Positions 15,528-24,330 of a stretch of DNA of 64,000 nt are shown here, piece after piece (the stretch's first letter is position 1; the number at the start of each line of letters is the position of its first letter). The notes beneath the pieces are model-generated. The model searched no databases. It was given only the letters and a program-made list of their open reading frames with translations, and was not told where the DNA came from. The translations under genes were made by a program, and so were the position numbers. The DNA comes from Bradyrhizobium lablabi (GTDB lineage: Bacteria; Pseudomonadota; Alphaproteobacteria; Rhizobiales; Xanthobacteraceae), in NCBI RefSeq assembly GCF_018129385.1, contig NZ_JAFCLN010000001.1, forward strand, positions 310,001 to 374,000, read 5' to 3'.

Positions 15528-16811
15528 ATGTTGAAGAGATTGACTGCCGCCGCGTTCGGCACGCTGCTTGGCATCGCCGGCGCCCATGCGCAAAGCCAGA
15601 CCGAAGTGGTGCTGCAATATCCCTATCCGGAGCTGTTCGCCGAAACCCACAAGAAGATCACCGAAGAGTTCAACAAGGTGCGGCCTGACATCAAGGTGAC
15701 GATGCGCGCGCCGTACGAGTCGTATGAAGATGGCACCCAGCGTGTGCTGCGCGAGGCCGTCACCAACCAGATGCCCGATGTGAGCTTCCAGGGCCTTAAT
15801 CGTATCCGCGTGCTCGTCGACAAGAACATTCCGGCTCCGCTCGACGGCTACATCGCCGCCGAGAAGGACTTTGACAAGCAGGGCTTCCACCAGGCGATGT
15901 ACGACATCGGTACCGCCAGCGGAAAAGTCTACGCGCTGCCGTTCGCGATCTCGCTGCCGATCGTCTACGTCAACGTCGACCTCGCCAAGAAGGCCGGCGC
16001 CGATCCCGACAACCTGCCGACCACCTGGGACGGCATCATCGACCTCGCCAAGAAGATCAAGGCTGCTACCCCCGACGTCAACGGCATCACCTATGTCTGG
16101 GACATCACCGGCAACTGGCTGTGGCAGGCGCCGGTGTTTGCGCGCGGCGGCTCGATGCTGAACGCCGACGAAACCAAGGTTGCCTTCAACGGGCCGGAAG
16201 GGCAGTTCGCGATCAAGATGCTGGCGCGGCTCGTCACCGAGGCCGGCATGCCGAACCTCGACCAGCCGGCGATGCGCTCGGCCTTCGCCGCGGGCAAGAC
16301 CGGCATACACGTCACCTCGACCTCGGACCTCAACAAGGTGACGCAGATGATCGGCGACAAGTTCACGCTGAAGACGATCGCTTTCCCCGACGTCGTCTCG
16401 CCCAACGGCCGTCTGCCGGCCGGCGGCAATGTCGTTCTGATCCTCGCCAAGGATCAGGCCAAGCGCGACGCCTCCTGGGAAGTCGTCAAGTTCTGGACCG
16501 GCCCGAAGGGCGCGGCGATCATGGCTGAGACCACCGGCTACATGCCGCCCAACAAGGTCGCCAATGACGTCCACCTGAAGGATTTTTACGTCAAGAACCC
16601 GAACAACTACACGGCGGTGAAGCAGTTGCCGGTTCTCACCAAATGGTACGCATTCCCCGGTGACAACGGCCTGAAGATCACCGACGTCATCAAGGACCAC
16701 ATGAACAGCATCGTCACCGGTGCGCGTGCAAAAGAGCCCGACGCCGTGCTCGCCGACATGACGGCCGATGTGCAGAAGCTGCTGCCGAAGTCGGTCGGCG
16801 CGGCGCGCTGA
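15528..16811 (+). CDS. Extracellular solute-binding protein, family 1 (UgpB-like)
   Basis: Periplasmic ligand receptor of the importer, 427 residues. The N-terminus MLKRLTAAAFGTLLGIAGAHA is a Sec signal with cleavage after AHA. The mature protein has family-1 features: an early beta strand (VVLQYPYPELF), PDVSFQGLNRI, YALPFAISLPIVYVN and the WEVVKFWTGPKGAAIMAETTGYMPPN segment. AGGAGG is 7 bases before ATG. It is followed by a stem-loop that could favour higher expression of this gene over the downstream enzymes. Ligand is not readable; the two phosphodiesterases downstream suggest glycerophosphodiesters or glycerol-3-phosphate. Confidence 0.92.
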   Translation: MLKRLTAAAFGTLLGIAGAHAQSQTEVVLQYPYPELFAETHKKITEEFNKVRPDIKVTMRAPYESYEDGTQRVLREAVTNQMPDVSFQGLNRIRVLVDKNIPAPLDGYIAAEKDFDKQGFHQAMYDIGTASGKVYALPFAISLPIVYVNVDLAKKAGADPDNLPTTWDGIIDLAKKIKAATPDVNGITYVWDITGNWLWQAPVFARGGSMLNADETKVAFNGPEGQFAIKMLARLVTEAGMPNLDQPAMRSAFAAGKTGIHVTSTSDLNKVTQMIGDKFTLKTIAFPDVVSPNGRLPAGGNVVLILAKDQAKRDASWEVVKFWTGPKGAAIMAETTGYMPPNKVANDVHLKDFYVKNPNNYTAVKQLPVLTKWYAFPGDNGLKITDVIKDHMNSIVTGARAKEPDAVLADMTADVQKLLPKSVGAAR

Positions 16812-16821
16812 TCTCTGAAGC

Positions 16822-16840
16822 GCGGGAGATTTCCTCCCGC
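16822..16840 (+). other. Stem-loop between binding protein and phosphodiesterase genes
   Basis: GCGGGAG-ATTTC-CTCCCGC is a perfect 7-bp stem with a 5-base loop, starting 10 bases after the binding-protein stop. Only two T residues follow, so it is more likely an mRNA-stabilising or partial-termination hairpin than a full terminator. Such elements are common 3' of binding-protein genes. Confidence 0.55.
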
Positions 16841-16897
16841 TTGACGTCACCGCGGAGCGCCAAGGCGCTCCGCCAATCTTTGCCACGAGGCGCAGCC

Positions 16898-17719
16898 ATG
16901 AAGCTCATCCATCTCAGCGATATCCACCTGACGGTGCCCGGCACCACCATCCACGGCCGCGACCCGCGCCGCAATTTCGAGCGGGCGCTCGGCCATGTGC
17001 TGGCCGACCATGCCGATGCCGAACTGATGGTGATTACGGGCGATCTCTCCGACTGGGGCGATCTCGCCGACTATCAGTGGCTGCGCAGCCGGCTGGAAAG
17101 CTTTCCGATTCCGGTGCGGCTGTGCATCGGCAACCACGACAACCGGAAGGCTTTCCTGAGCGTGTTTCCCGAATGCGCCGAGGCCGGCTTTGCGCAGGGC
17201 CTTCACGATACGTCTGCCGGCCGCTGCCTGTTCCTCGACACCTGCGAGCCGGAAACCCATGCCGGCCGCTATTGCGATGCGCGGCAGGACTGGCTCGCAC
17301 AGCGGCTCTCGGAACATGACGGGCCGTTCCTGCTGTTCATGCACCACAACCCGATGCCGACGCACCTTGGTCCGATGGACCAGATCCGCCTGCTCGATGA
17401 TGCGCATTTCCGCACCATCGTCGGACGGCATCGCGACAGGATTCGGCACGTCTTCTTCGGCCATTGCCACCTGCCGCTGAGCGGTTCGGTGGCCGGTGTT
17501 CCCGCCAGCTCACTGCGCGGGACCAATCACGCCAGCTATCCCTTGTTTTCGGAAAAGGTCATGCTGAGCGCTTCGGACCTGCCGGAAGCCTATGGCGTCG
17601 TCTTCTTCGGTTCCGACTACGTCACCGTGCACATGGTTGAGTTCGGCTATCAGGGCGATATCCGGATCGAGGGCTCGCCGGATTACGCCGCATGGGATCG
17701 GGAGACGATGGCGCGATGA
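16898..17719 (+). CDS. Metallophosphoesterase, class III cyclic-nucleotide/glycerophosphodiesterase type
   Basis: Dinuclear-metal phosphodiesterase of 273 residues. All five metal/catalytic blocks are present: HLSDIHLT (Asp, His), GDLSDWG, GNHDNR, HHNP and GHCHLP. This set is characteristic of CpdA/GpdQ enzymes, which cleave cyclic nucleotides or glycerophosphodiesters. I use ATG 16898 with GAGG 7 bases upstream and MKLIHLSDIHLT as the normal family N-terminus; an in-frame start at 16841 would add an atypical extension. No signal peptide, so cytoplasmic. Co-transcription with the importer suggests it processes the imported substrate. Confidence 0.92.
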   Translation: MKLIHLSDIHLTVPGTTIHGRDPRRNFERALGHVLADHADAELMVITGDLSDWGDLADYQWLRSRLESFPIPVRLCIGNHDNRKAFLSVFPECAEAGFAQGLHDTSAGRCLFLDTCEPETHAGRYCDARQDWLAQRLSEHDGPFLLFMHHNPMPTHLGPMDQIRLLDDAHFRTIVGRHRDRIRHVFFGHCHLPLSGSVAGVPASSLRGTNHASYPLFSEKVMLSASDLPEAYGVVFFGSDYVTVHMVEFGYQGDIRIEGSPDYAAWDRETMAR

Positions 17720-18564
17720 AGTTCGTTGTCCTCACCGATACTCATTTTGTCCCCCGGGGCAGCAGGCTTTACGGGCTCGATCCGGCCGAACGGCTCGCCA
17801 TCGCGGTCGAAAAGATCAATGCGACGCACCGCGACATCTCCTTTGTGATCGTGACCGGCGATCTCGCGCATTGGGGCGAGGCGGCCGCCTATGCCAGTCT
17901 CGCCGGCGTGCTGGCCGGGCTGGATGCGCCGACCATTTTGATGATGGGCAATCATGACAAGCGCGATGCATTCCGGATGCAGTTTCCCGGCGCCGACCGC
18001 GATGCACACGGCTTTGTGCAGGGCGTGCACGCCTTCGACGCCGCCACCATCGTCACGCTCGATACGCTGAACGAGGATATGCCCGACCATGCCGGCCTGT
18101 TGTGCGCCGCGCGGCTGGATTTCCTCAGCCGCGCGCTCAACTCTGCGCCGGACGACCGGCCGCTGCTATTGTTCCAGCACCATCCGCCGTTCGACACCGG
18201 CCTGCGCTACATGGACACCATCAAGCTCGCCAATGGCGATGCCGAATGGGAGGTGATCGCGCGCACCCGCAAGCCCGACTATCTCTTCATGGGCCATTTG
18301 CACCGGCCGATTGCCGGCACCTGGCGCGGCATCCCGTTCCATATCCAGCGAGCGCTGACCCACCAGGTCGCGTTCGATTTCGAGACCGAAGGCTACATCC
18401 CGGGCACCCATGAGCTGCCGGACTACGCGCTGGTGAATGTTGCGCACGGCAACATCGTCATCCACCAGTGCTCGTTCCTCTACGGCGGCCCGGTGTTTTC
18501 CCTGCACGACCCAGGCAATCTAGAATCGCCGAAACCGGACGTAACGGAGGATAGTAAGGGCTAG
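17716..18564 (+). CDS. Second metallophosphoesterase, GpdQ/CpdA type
   Basis: Paralogue of the preceding enzyme, 282 residues from ATG 17716, which overlaps the previous stop as ATGA; an in-frame ATG at 17692 lies inside the upstream gene. Motifs: LTDTHFVP, GDLAHWG, GNHDKR, QHHPPFDTG and GHLHRP, all metal ligands intact. Cytoplasmic, no signal. Two consecutive phosphodiesterases may have different substrate ranges, or form a hetero-oligomer; neither can be decided here. Its 3' end overlaps the convergent Wzz-like gene by 45 bp. Confidence 0.9.
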   Translation: MKFVVLTDTHFVPRGSRLYGLDPAERLAIAVEKINATHRDISFVIVTGDLAHWGEAAAYASLAGVLAGLDAPTILMMGNHDKRDAFRMQFPGADRDAHGFVQGVHAFDAATIVTLDTLNEDMPDHAGLLCAARLDFLSRALNSAPDDRPLLLFQHHPPFDTGLRYMDTIKLANGDAEWEVIARTRKPDYLFMGHLHRPIAGTWRGIPFHIQRALTHQVAFDFETEGYIPGTHELPDYALVNVAHGNIVIHQCSFLYGGPVFSLHDPGNLESPKPDVTEDSKG

Positions 18565-19392
18565 AAGCAACAAGCCCGTTACGGCAACGGTCAGAGCAAA
18601 GACCAGCTTCTTGTTGGGCCAGGATGGCTCTTGTGGGAGGTCCGGCACACCGAAAACCACGTCGCGAGACATCCCTTTCAACTTGTTCTTCAGGTCGATC
18701 AAGGCGCCCAGGTTTTCATCTCTTTTGGCGATCAATCCGAGGATTGGCGTCGCCAATTCGCCCTGTAAACTCTGAGACACAAAGGACGTGGCGTCTTTCT
18801 CAAGCCGTTCGATCAAGGCCGTGATTGCCTTGGCTTGCGTTTCGGTACGCTCGATTTCGGCTTCCAGACTGGCGCGCTTGTCCGGCGGCGGTCTTGTTGC
18901 CTCCAGCCATGTATCTATCAGAAGCGTGTTGATCTTTTGCGCCAGTGCCGCGTCGCGGTCCGAATACTCCATCTTGAACAGTGTCGCCGTCTTCTGCGGT
19001 CCTCCAGAGGCAACGACGATGCGGCGGTTTTCTTCGATCCATTTGCGCCGCTCTTCTTGAGTGGCTCCGCGCACGCTGACCTGGGACAATACCTTGTCGA
19101 CAACCGGATATGATCGCATCCATGCGTCGGCATTTCTTGCGCCTGTCTCGTCAAGATTCAGGTACACCGTGCTGGTGTAGTATTGAGGCACGACATAGGC
19201 GGTCCCGACAGCAACGGCTCCTGCGACGAGGGGCCCCAAAAGCAGCAAAAGGATGTTGGCTCTGAGAAACTCAAAGGCGACGGCAAGGGCGGAATCATTC
19301 TTATCACCGCTAGAAGGTTGATGCACATCGTTAACATTTTCCCTGGGGGCGGCGTCTGTCTTCAATTTGAGTCTCATGAGCCTCGCATCCAC
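18520..19392 (-). CDS. Wzz-like polysaccharide chain-length/co-polymerase protein
   Basis: Inner-membrane polysaccharide co-polymerase, 290 residues, expected to control O-antigen chain length with Wzy. The first membrane helix (ILLLLLGPLVAGAVAVGTAYVV, about residue 46-68) is followed by YYTSTVYLNLDE typical of Wzz, a long periplasmic helical region (about 75-255), and a second helix near the C-terminus (LVFALTVAVTGLLLLALTILRYV). There is no cytoplasmic tyrosine kinase domain. It marks the left border of the O-antigen locus and is transcribed opposite to it. An alternative start is Met6. Confidence 0.82.
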   Translation of the reverse strand: MDARLMRLKLKTDAAPRENVNDVHQPSSGDKNDSALAVAFEFLRANILLLLLGPLVAGAVAVGTAYVVPQYYTSTVYLNLDETGARNADAWMRSYPVVDKVLSQVSVRGATQEERRKWIEENRRIVVASGGPQKTATLFKMEYSDRDAALAQKINTLLIDTWLEATRPPPDKRASLEAEIERTETQAKAITALIERLEKDATSFVSQSLQGELATPILGLIAKRDENLGALIDLKNKLKGMSRDVVFGVPDLPQEPSWPNKKLVFALTVAVTGLLLLALTILRYVRFRRF

Positions 19393-19530
19393 TACATTGG
19401 CCTAATAGTATCCCGGAATGACTTGTCTTGTGAAGCATGATACTTGCTGGGGACCGCCATCACTCGCATCGGTTGCGATACCGTGCATTGGCGGATTTTT
19501 TGCATGATACGCGCGTAGGGACAGATCGGC

Positions 19531-20094
19531 GTGGAGATACGTTCGCTTAGCATTGAAGCCGTCAAGCTCGTGGTTCCGGCAATCCACCGTGACGCCCGCG
19601 GCTTCTTTTCCGAGACCTTCAGCCGCCGGAATTTTGAGGCCGCCGGCATTGCGACTGATTTCGTTCAGGACAACCACTCTCTATCGGTGGAAGCCGGAAC
19701 AGTTCGAGGGCTTCATTTTCAGATTCCGCCGGATGCTCAAGGCAAGCTGGTGCGCGTGATCCGAGGCGCGATCTATGATGTCGCCGTCGACATTCGAGTT
19801 GGTTCGCCGACATTCGGCAAGCATGTCGGTGCGACGTTAAGCGCCGAGAACTGGGCGCAAATGTGGATTCCGGCCGGCTTTGCGCACGGCTTTTGTACGC
19901 TGGAGCCGAATACGGAGGTCATCTACAAGGTGACCGAGTATTATGCGCCGGAAAGCGATCGAGGGCTGATGTGGAACGATGCTTCCCTCGGCATCGAGTG
20001 GCCGGTCGCCCCTGCAAACGCCAGGCTCTCGGATAAAGACCGCAGACAGCCTGCCTTGAACGAAATGTCTCCCTCATTTTTTTTCCAGGCGTGA
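19531..20094 (+). CDS. rfbC: dTDP-4-dehydrorhamnose 3,5-epimerase
   Basis: Cupin-fold epimerase of the dTDP-L-rhamnose pathway, 187 residues starting at GTG 19531. Conserved family stretches: HRDARGFFSETFS, QDNHSLS, GTVRGLHFQIPP (catalytic His), VRVIRGAIYDVAVDIR, IPAGFAHGFCTLE and YKVTEYYAPESDRGLMWND. It leads the rfbC-rfbD-rfbA group. The order lacks rfbB, which must be supplied from elsewhere. The gene at 30011 is a distant paralogue serving a CDP-sugar route. Confidence 0.95.
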   Translation: MEIRSLSIEAVKLVVPAIHRDARGFFSETFSRRNFEAAGIATDFVQDNHSLSVEAGTVRGLHFQIPPDAQGKLVRVIRGAIYDVAVDIRVGSPTFGKHVGATLSAENWAQMWIPAGFAHGFCTLEPNTEVIYKVTEYYAPESDRGLMWNDASLGIEWPVAPANARLSDKDRRQPALNEMSPSFFFQA

Positions 20095-20155
20095 CGGCAG
20101 CGCGATCGAAGCCGGTTGTTTCAGCATGATTTCCGCAAGCGGACGCGAGGGAGAA

Positions 20156-21049
20156 GTGAAGGTTCTGGTCACCGGCCGGGAAGGCCAGCTCGCCCGTAGT
20201 CTGTTCGAGCTGCAAGGTGAAGATGTGCGAGTGGTGACGATCGGCCGCCCCGATATCGATCTCGCCGACGCTCGATCCGTGGAAACCGTGATTTCACGCG
20301 AACAGCCGGATGTGGTCGTCAACGCGGCGGCCTACACCGCTGTGGACAAAGCGGAGGCCGAGGAGGCGAGCGCAAATGCGGTCAACGCGCAAGGCGCGGA
20401 AAATGTCGCGAGGAGCTGTGCCGGGCTCTCGATCCCTCTGATTCATCTGTCGACCGACTATGTATTCGATGGAGCAAAGGCCGGTGCATACCTCGAGGAG
20501 GACGCCACGGCCCCCATCAACGCATATGGACGCAGTAAGCTCAATGGCGAGCGACGCGTGGTCGTTGCGTGCGAGCGTCATGTGATTTTGCGCACTGCGT
20601 GGGTCCACAGTCCGTGGGGCGCCAACTTTGTAAAAGCGATGCTGCGATTGGCGGCCGAGCAGGGCGTCGTGCGCGTCGTCGATGATCAGAGGGGTTCGCC
20701 CACCTATGCACCGCATCTGGCGAGCCTTGTGCTGGCGCTTGCACGCCGGATTGCGACGGATGCTGCCGGCATACCCTGGGGGATCTATCACGCGGCGGGG
20801 GCAGGAGAGACCTCGCGTCTCGACCTCGCAGGCGAGATATTCAGGGCCGCTTCGCAACAGGGGTTGCCCGCCGCCGGGATCGTTGCAATCAAGACCGCCG
20901 ATTTTCTCACAGCCGCCCGTCGCCCGGCTAATTCCGTCCTGAACTGCGAAAAGCTGCGCCGCGTCTTCGGTCTGGAACTGCCGGACTGGCGGCTCGGCGT
21001 TCGGGAGGCCGTATCGCGTCTCAGCGCCGGGCAACATGGCCGGCATTGA
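20156..21049 (+). CDS. rfbD: dTDP-4-dehydrorhamnose reductase
   Basis: NADPH-dependent SDR that completes dTDP-L-rhamnose. Features: nucleotide-binding VTGREGQLARSL directly at the N-terminus, DVVVNAAAYTAVDKAE, STDYVFDGAKAGAYLEED, and YGRSKLNGE with the catalytic Tyr-xxx-Lys. I prefer GTG 20156 (297 residues) because it gives the canonical VKVLVTGREGQ start with GAGG 6 bases upstream; ATG 20126 would add ten residues. The spacing to rfbC (61 bases) and rfbA (76 bases) fits one transcript. Confidence 0.93.
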   Translation: MKVLVTGREGQLARSLFELQGEDVRVVTIGRPDIDLADARSVETVISREQPDVVVNAAAYTAVDKAEAEEASANAVNAQGAENVARSCAGLSIPLIHLSTDYVFDGAKAGAYLEEDATAPINAYGRSKLNGERRVVVACERHVILRTAWVHSPWGANFVKAMLRLAAEQGVVRVVDDQRGSPTYAPHLASLVLALARRIATDAAGIPWGIYHAAGAGETSRLDLAGEIFRAASQQGLPAAGIVAIKTADFLTAARRPANSVLNCEKLRRVFGLELPDWRLGVREAVSRLSAGQHGRH

Positions 21050-21125
21050 GGGTGTTTCCGCAATTGCCAAGGCGTGCGGCTTGTGCGATGCGACGACGCA
21101 ACCACCGTGACGGAGCAGTCATCGC

Positions 21126-21998
21126 ATGAAGGGTATCATCCTGGCTGGCGGCAGCGGCACCCGCCTGCATCCGATGACGCGCGCAGTGTCGAAGCAGTTG
21201 CTGCCGGTTTACGACAAGCCGATGGTTTACTATCCGCTGAGCACGCTGATGTTGGCCGGCATTCGCGACATCTTGCTGATCTCTACGCCCGAGGACTTGC
21301 CGAGTTTCCGGAACCTGCTTGGGGATGGCGGCCGCCTCGGCATCAAATTGACCTATCGCGAGCAGCCGAGGCCCGAGGGCCTGGCGCAGGCCTACATTAT
21401 CGGCGCGGACTTCGTGCGCAACGACAATTCGGCGCTCATTCTTGGCGACAATATTTTCTTCGGTCACGGAATGCCGGAGATGCTGGCGGCCGCGGCAGCC
21501 AGGACCACGGGAGCCACCGTGTTCGCCTACCAGGTATCGGATCCCGAACGCTACGGCGTGGTGGAACTGGATCGTGATGGCCGCCCGCTATCGATTGTCG
21601 AAAAGCCCGAAAGGCCGAAATCCAAGTGGGCGGTAACGGGGCTGTATTTTTTCGACAAGCGCATTGTCGAAATCGCAGCATCGATCCGGCCCTCCAGGCG
21701 TGGCGAGCTCGAGATCACCGACGCGATCACCGCTTACCTGCGCCTGGGTGAGCTGCGAGTCGAACGCTTTGGCCGGGGCTTTGCGTGGCTGGACACCGGT
21801 ACGCCCGATTCGATGCTCGACGCGTCCGAGTTCATGCGCACGCTCGAAAGGCGACAGGGGTTCCGGGTCAGTTGTCCGGAAGAAATCGCGTTCAGGATGG
21901 GCTATATCGGCCGCGCCGACCTCAGGCGTCTTGGTCAGGAACTCGAGAAGTCGGCATACGGGCGCTATCTGCTCGCGATCGCCGAGGAAGAACCGTAG
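21126..21998 (+). CDS. rfbA: Glucose-1-phosphate thymidylyltransferase
   Basis: Makes dTDP-glucose from dTTP and glucose-1-phosphate, the entry step for dTDP-L-rhamnose. 290 residues with the nucleotidyltransferase signature [21 protein letters not shown] at the N-terminus, [26 protein letters not shown], and [16 protein letters not shown] near the C-terminus. Length is normal (E. coli 293). The SD CGGAG lies about 10 bases upstream. The Wzx gene follows after 17 bases. Confidence 0.96.
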   Translation: MKGIILAGGSGTRLHPMTRAVSKQLLPVYDKPMVYYPLSTLMLAGIRDILLISTPEDLPSFRNLLGDGGRLGIKLTYREQPRPEGLAQAYIIGADFVRNDNSALILGDNIFFGHGMPEMLAAAAARTTGATVFAYQVSDPERYGVVELDRDGRPLSIVEKPERPKSKWAVTGLYFFDKRIVEIAASIRPSRRGELEITDAITAYLRLGELRVERFGRGFAWLDTGTPDSMLDASEFMRTLERRQGFRVSCPEEIAFRMGYIGRADLRRLGQELEKSAYGRYLLAIAEEEP

Positions 21999-22015
21999 TT
22001 GGAGGCGGCCGATCG

Positions 22016-23332
22016 GTGCAGTTGGGTATGACGAAGCAGCGCTTTGCCGGTTTTCTTGAAGGTCGATTGCGCCGGATAGCGACTGCTCTCGTGATTCAGG
22101 TATCCGGGGCTGCGCTGGCCTTTTTGTTCAGCATCGTGTTGGCTCGCTCGATGGGCGTGGCCGGGGTCGGTCTCTATTTCCTCGCCGTGACCATCGTCGA
22201 TATCGGCGCAACGGTTTCGCGCGTCGGACTTGAGACCGCCGGCATGCGATTTGTCTCGATTGCGCATAGTCGCGGCGATCGAGGCACGCGCGAAGCCCTC
22301 TATCGAACCTGCATGGGGCTTGTACTTGCGGCGGGGGTAGTGATCGCCTTTTTGCTCTGGTTGATCCTTCCTCATCTGTCGCTCGGGGGGGAGAGGGCGC
22401 CAGAACTCCGCGCGGAGCTGCCGATCCTGCTATGTGCGCTGGCGCCGATGGCGCTGCTGGTCATTCAGACGGATTTTCTCAAGGGAATTGGAGCTACCGG
22501 CGCCGCCACATTCATGCAGGCCGTGCTTCCGCCCTTGTTGCTGGTTGCCGGCAGCACCGCTCTGTGGTTTGGCGGCCTATCCAGCCTGCACACGATCGCA
22601 CTACTTTATTTGAGCGTAATTCTTGTTGCGCTGGCGTGCGCGATGACGGCATGGGCCCTGTACGTCCCCGGATCCTGGCGGGAGCCAGGCAGTTTCGATG
22701 TCCGCCGTCTGCTGGGCACCAGTGTTCCCCTGTTTCTGGTCACGAGCTTGAACCTGATCATGGGCTGGACAGATATCCTGGTGCTTGGAGCATGGTCGGA
22801 TCCTGACCAGGTCGGCATTTACGGCGTCGCCCTGCGGGTTTCGGCGTTGACGACATTCGTGATGTATGCGGTGAGCATTGTGGTTTCACCGCAATTTGCC
22901 GCCTTGCATGCCGAGGGCAATTTGACCGCACTCAGGAAACTTGCCCAGCAAAGCACCCAGTGGACGATCATTGCGGCACTGCCGCTCATTATCCTGTTGA
23001 TCGCCATTCCCGAGTTCATCTTGCAGATTTTCGGGATCCAGTTCAAAGACGGGGCTTGGCCGCTGCGGATTCTGGCGCTGGGTCAGCTCATCAATCTTTC
23101 GGTGGGTCATATCGGACCCATGCTTTCGATGACCGGCAACGAAAAGACCTTGCGCAATTGCGTGGCAGCATCGGCGGTGCTCAATCTGGTGGCCAATCTG
23201 GTCCTGACGCCGCGCTATGGCGCCGTGGGAGCTGCGACGGCGACCGCCGCTTCGCTGGCTTTCATGAACCTTGCTTGCTGGCGTATGGTCAGGAAGAAGC
23301 TGGGCATCAATACGCTCGGATTTTCAGTTTGA
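22016..23332 (+). CDS. wzx: Wzx-type O-antigen flippase (MATE/MOP polysaccharide transporter)
   Basis: Integral membrane protein of 438 residues with about 12-14 hydrophobic segments, first FLFSIVLARSMGVAGVGLYFLAV, typical of Wzx/RfbX: it flips undecaprenyl-diphosphate-linked O-units to the periplasm. Conserved polysaccharide-flippase stretches include the ARSMGVAGVGLY loop and MGWTDILVLGAWSDPDQVGIYGVALRVS. I choose GTG 22016 because GGAGG at 22001-22005 lies 10 bases upstream; ATG 22028 is possible. The frame is open further left but that part overlaps rfbA. It pairs functionally with Wzy (37755) and the Wzz-like protein (18520). Confidence 0.9.
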   Translation: MQLGMTKQRFAGFLEGRLRRIATALVIQVSGAALAFLFSIVLARSMGVAGVGLYFLAVTIVDIGATVSRVGLETAGMRFVSIAHSRGDRGTREALYRTCMGLVLAAGVVIAFLLWLILPHLSLGGERAPELRAELPILLCALAPMALLVIQTDFLKGIGATGAATFMQAVLPPLLLVAGSTALWFGGLSSLHTIALLYLSVILVALACAMTAWALYVPGSWREPGSFDVRRLLGTSVPLFLVTSLNLIMGWTDILVLGAWSDPDQVGIYGVALRVSALTTFVMYAVSIVVSPQFAALHAEGNLTALRKLAQQSTQWTIIAALPLIILLIAIPEFILQIFGIQFKDGAWPLRILALGQLINLSVGHIGPMLSMTGNEKTLRNCVAASAVLNLVANLVLTPRYGAVGAATATAASLAFMNLACWRMVRKKLGINTLGFSV

Positions 23333-23341
23333 GGATCAGTT

Positions 23342-24196
23342 GTGCGTCAACCGGTAATTTTCATTGGAATGCATCGTTCGGGCACCAGCATGCTGGGTCG
23401 TCTGCTCGAAGACCTTGGCCTGTTTGCGGGAACGCTGAAGGATGAGAATAACGAGGCAATATTTTTCCAGGAGATAAATGCCTGGCTGCTCAGTCAATGC
23501 GGTGGCCGCTGGGACGAGCCTTCGGCGATCCGTTATCTCTGGCAGCACGAACAGGGCCTGCCCTGGATCGAAGATTACATCCGTACCCTGCTTGCCAGTC
23601 CGCGCAGCGTTCGCTTTCTCGGCATGCGACGGATGCTTCAAGGCGGAATCAACGGATTGGATACGGCCTGGGGCTGGAAGGATCCTCGCAATACTTTCAC
23701 CTTGCCGATGTGGCTGCGCATCTTTCCGGAAGCCAAAGTGATTTCGATCGAACGGCATGGCGTCGACGTCGCCCAGAGCCTGCGCGTGCGGGAGAGGGAG
23801 ATGCTCAGACAGGCAAGCGAAAAATTCACGCGGCTTCGCCGCATTGCCTTTGTGCGTCTCAAGGGTGGCGGATTCGTCGAGTCGCCGCGTTGTACGGAGC
23901 TCGCCGGCGGCTTCTCCTTATGGCAGGAATACGTCACCCAGGCGCGTTGGATGCTCGCGCAATTGCCTCCGGAACGGGCGCTCGCACTGCGCTATGAGGA
24001 TGTGCTCGACGACCCGCGCCGATATCTTCGCCAGAGCGCCGATTTCTGCGGACTGGAAGTTTCGGACAAGCGGCTCGAGGAGGTTGTCGGCGGCATAAGG
24101 GCGGATCGCGCCAACTCCTATATGTCCGATAGCGAACTCGGGCATTTTGCAAACGGACATCGCGCGGAACTCGGTGAGTTCGGCTACTCCGCTTGA
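23342..24196 (+). CDS. Sulfotransferase family protein
   Basis: Predicted PAPS-dependent sulfotransferase, 284 residues, GTG start 23342 with GAGGA about 6 bases upstream. The 5'-phosphosulfate loop is FIGMHRSGTSMLGRLL at residues 6-21, and the 3'-phosphate-binding strand is KVISIERHGVDVAQSL around residue 130, where the usual Arg is followed by His. WKDPRN may position the acceptor. With cysD and cysNC 1-2.8 kb downstream, it has its own PAPS supply, so it most likely sulfates an O-antigen or other surface sugar. A Nod-factor target is the alternative, but no nod genes are visible. Confidence 0.85.
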   Translation: MRQPVIFIGMHRSGTSMLGRLLEDLGLFAGTLKDENNEAIFFQEINAWLLSQCGGRWDEPSAIRYLWQHEQGLPWIEDYIRTLLASPRSVRFLGMRRMLQGGINGLDTAWGWKDPRNTFTLPMWLRIFPEAKVISIERHGVDVAQSLRVREREMLRQASEKFTRLRRIAFVRLKGGGFVESPRCTELAGGFSLWQEYVTQARWMLAQLPPERALALRYEDVLDDPRRYLRQSADFCGLEVSDKRLEEVVGGIRADRANSYMSDSELGHFANGHRAELGEFGYSA

Positions 24197-24208
24197 GCGG
24201 CGGATATT

Positions 24209-24227
24209 GCGGCCGTAGCGCGGCCGC
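24209..24227. other. GC-rich hairpin after the sulfotransferase gene
   Basis: GCGGCCG-TAGCG-CGGCCGC, a perfect 7-bp stem with a 5-base loop, starts 12 bases after the stop. No T-tract follows, so an intrinsic terminator is not claimed. Confidence 0.4.
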
Positions 24228-24330
24228 GGCCTCCCGTTCGCCTATTTGACAGCGGAGATTTGCCCGTGCCATGTACCCGCCACGGCGGCTGGCGGTGGTC
24301 CGAGCCCGGAATTTAACCCCAAATTGTACG

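Noticed and set aside
14769..16886. 705-codon open frame on the minus strand
   Set aside because: It runs antisense to the well-supported permease and binding-protein genes. The translation is a low-complexity Arg/His/Val/Asp mix with no domain; a typical high-GC shadow frame.
21785..22015. N-terminal extension of the Wzx frame into rfbA
   Set aside because: It overlaps rfbA coding sequence in another frame and lacks hydrophobic segments; GTG 22016 has a good SD.
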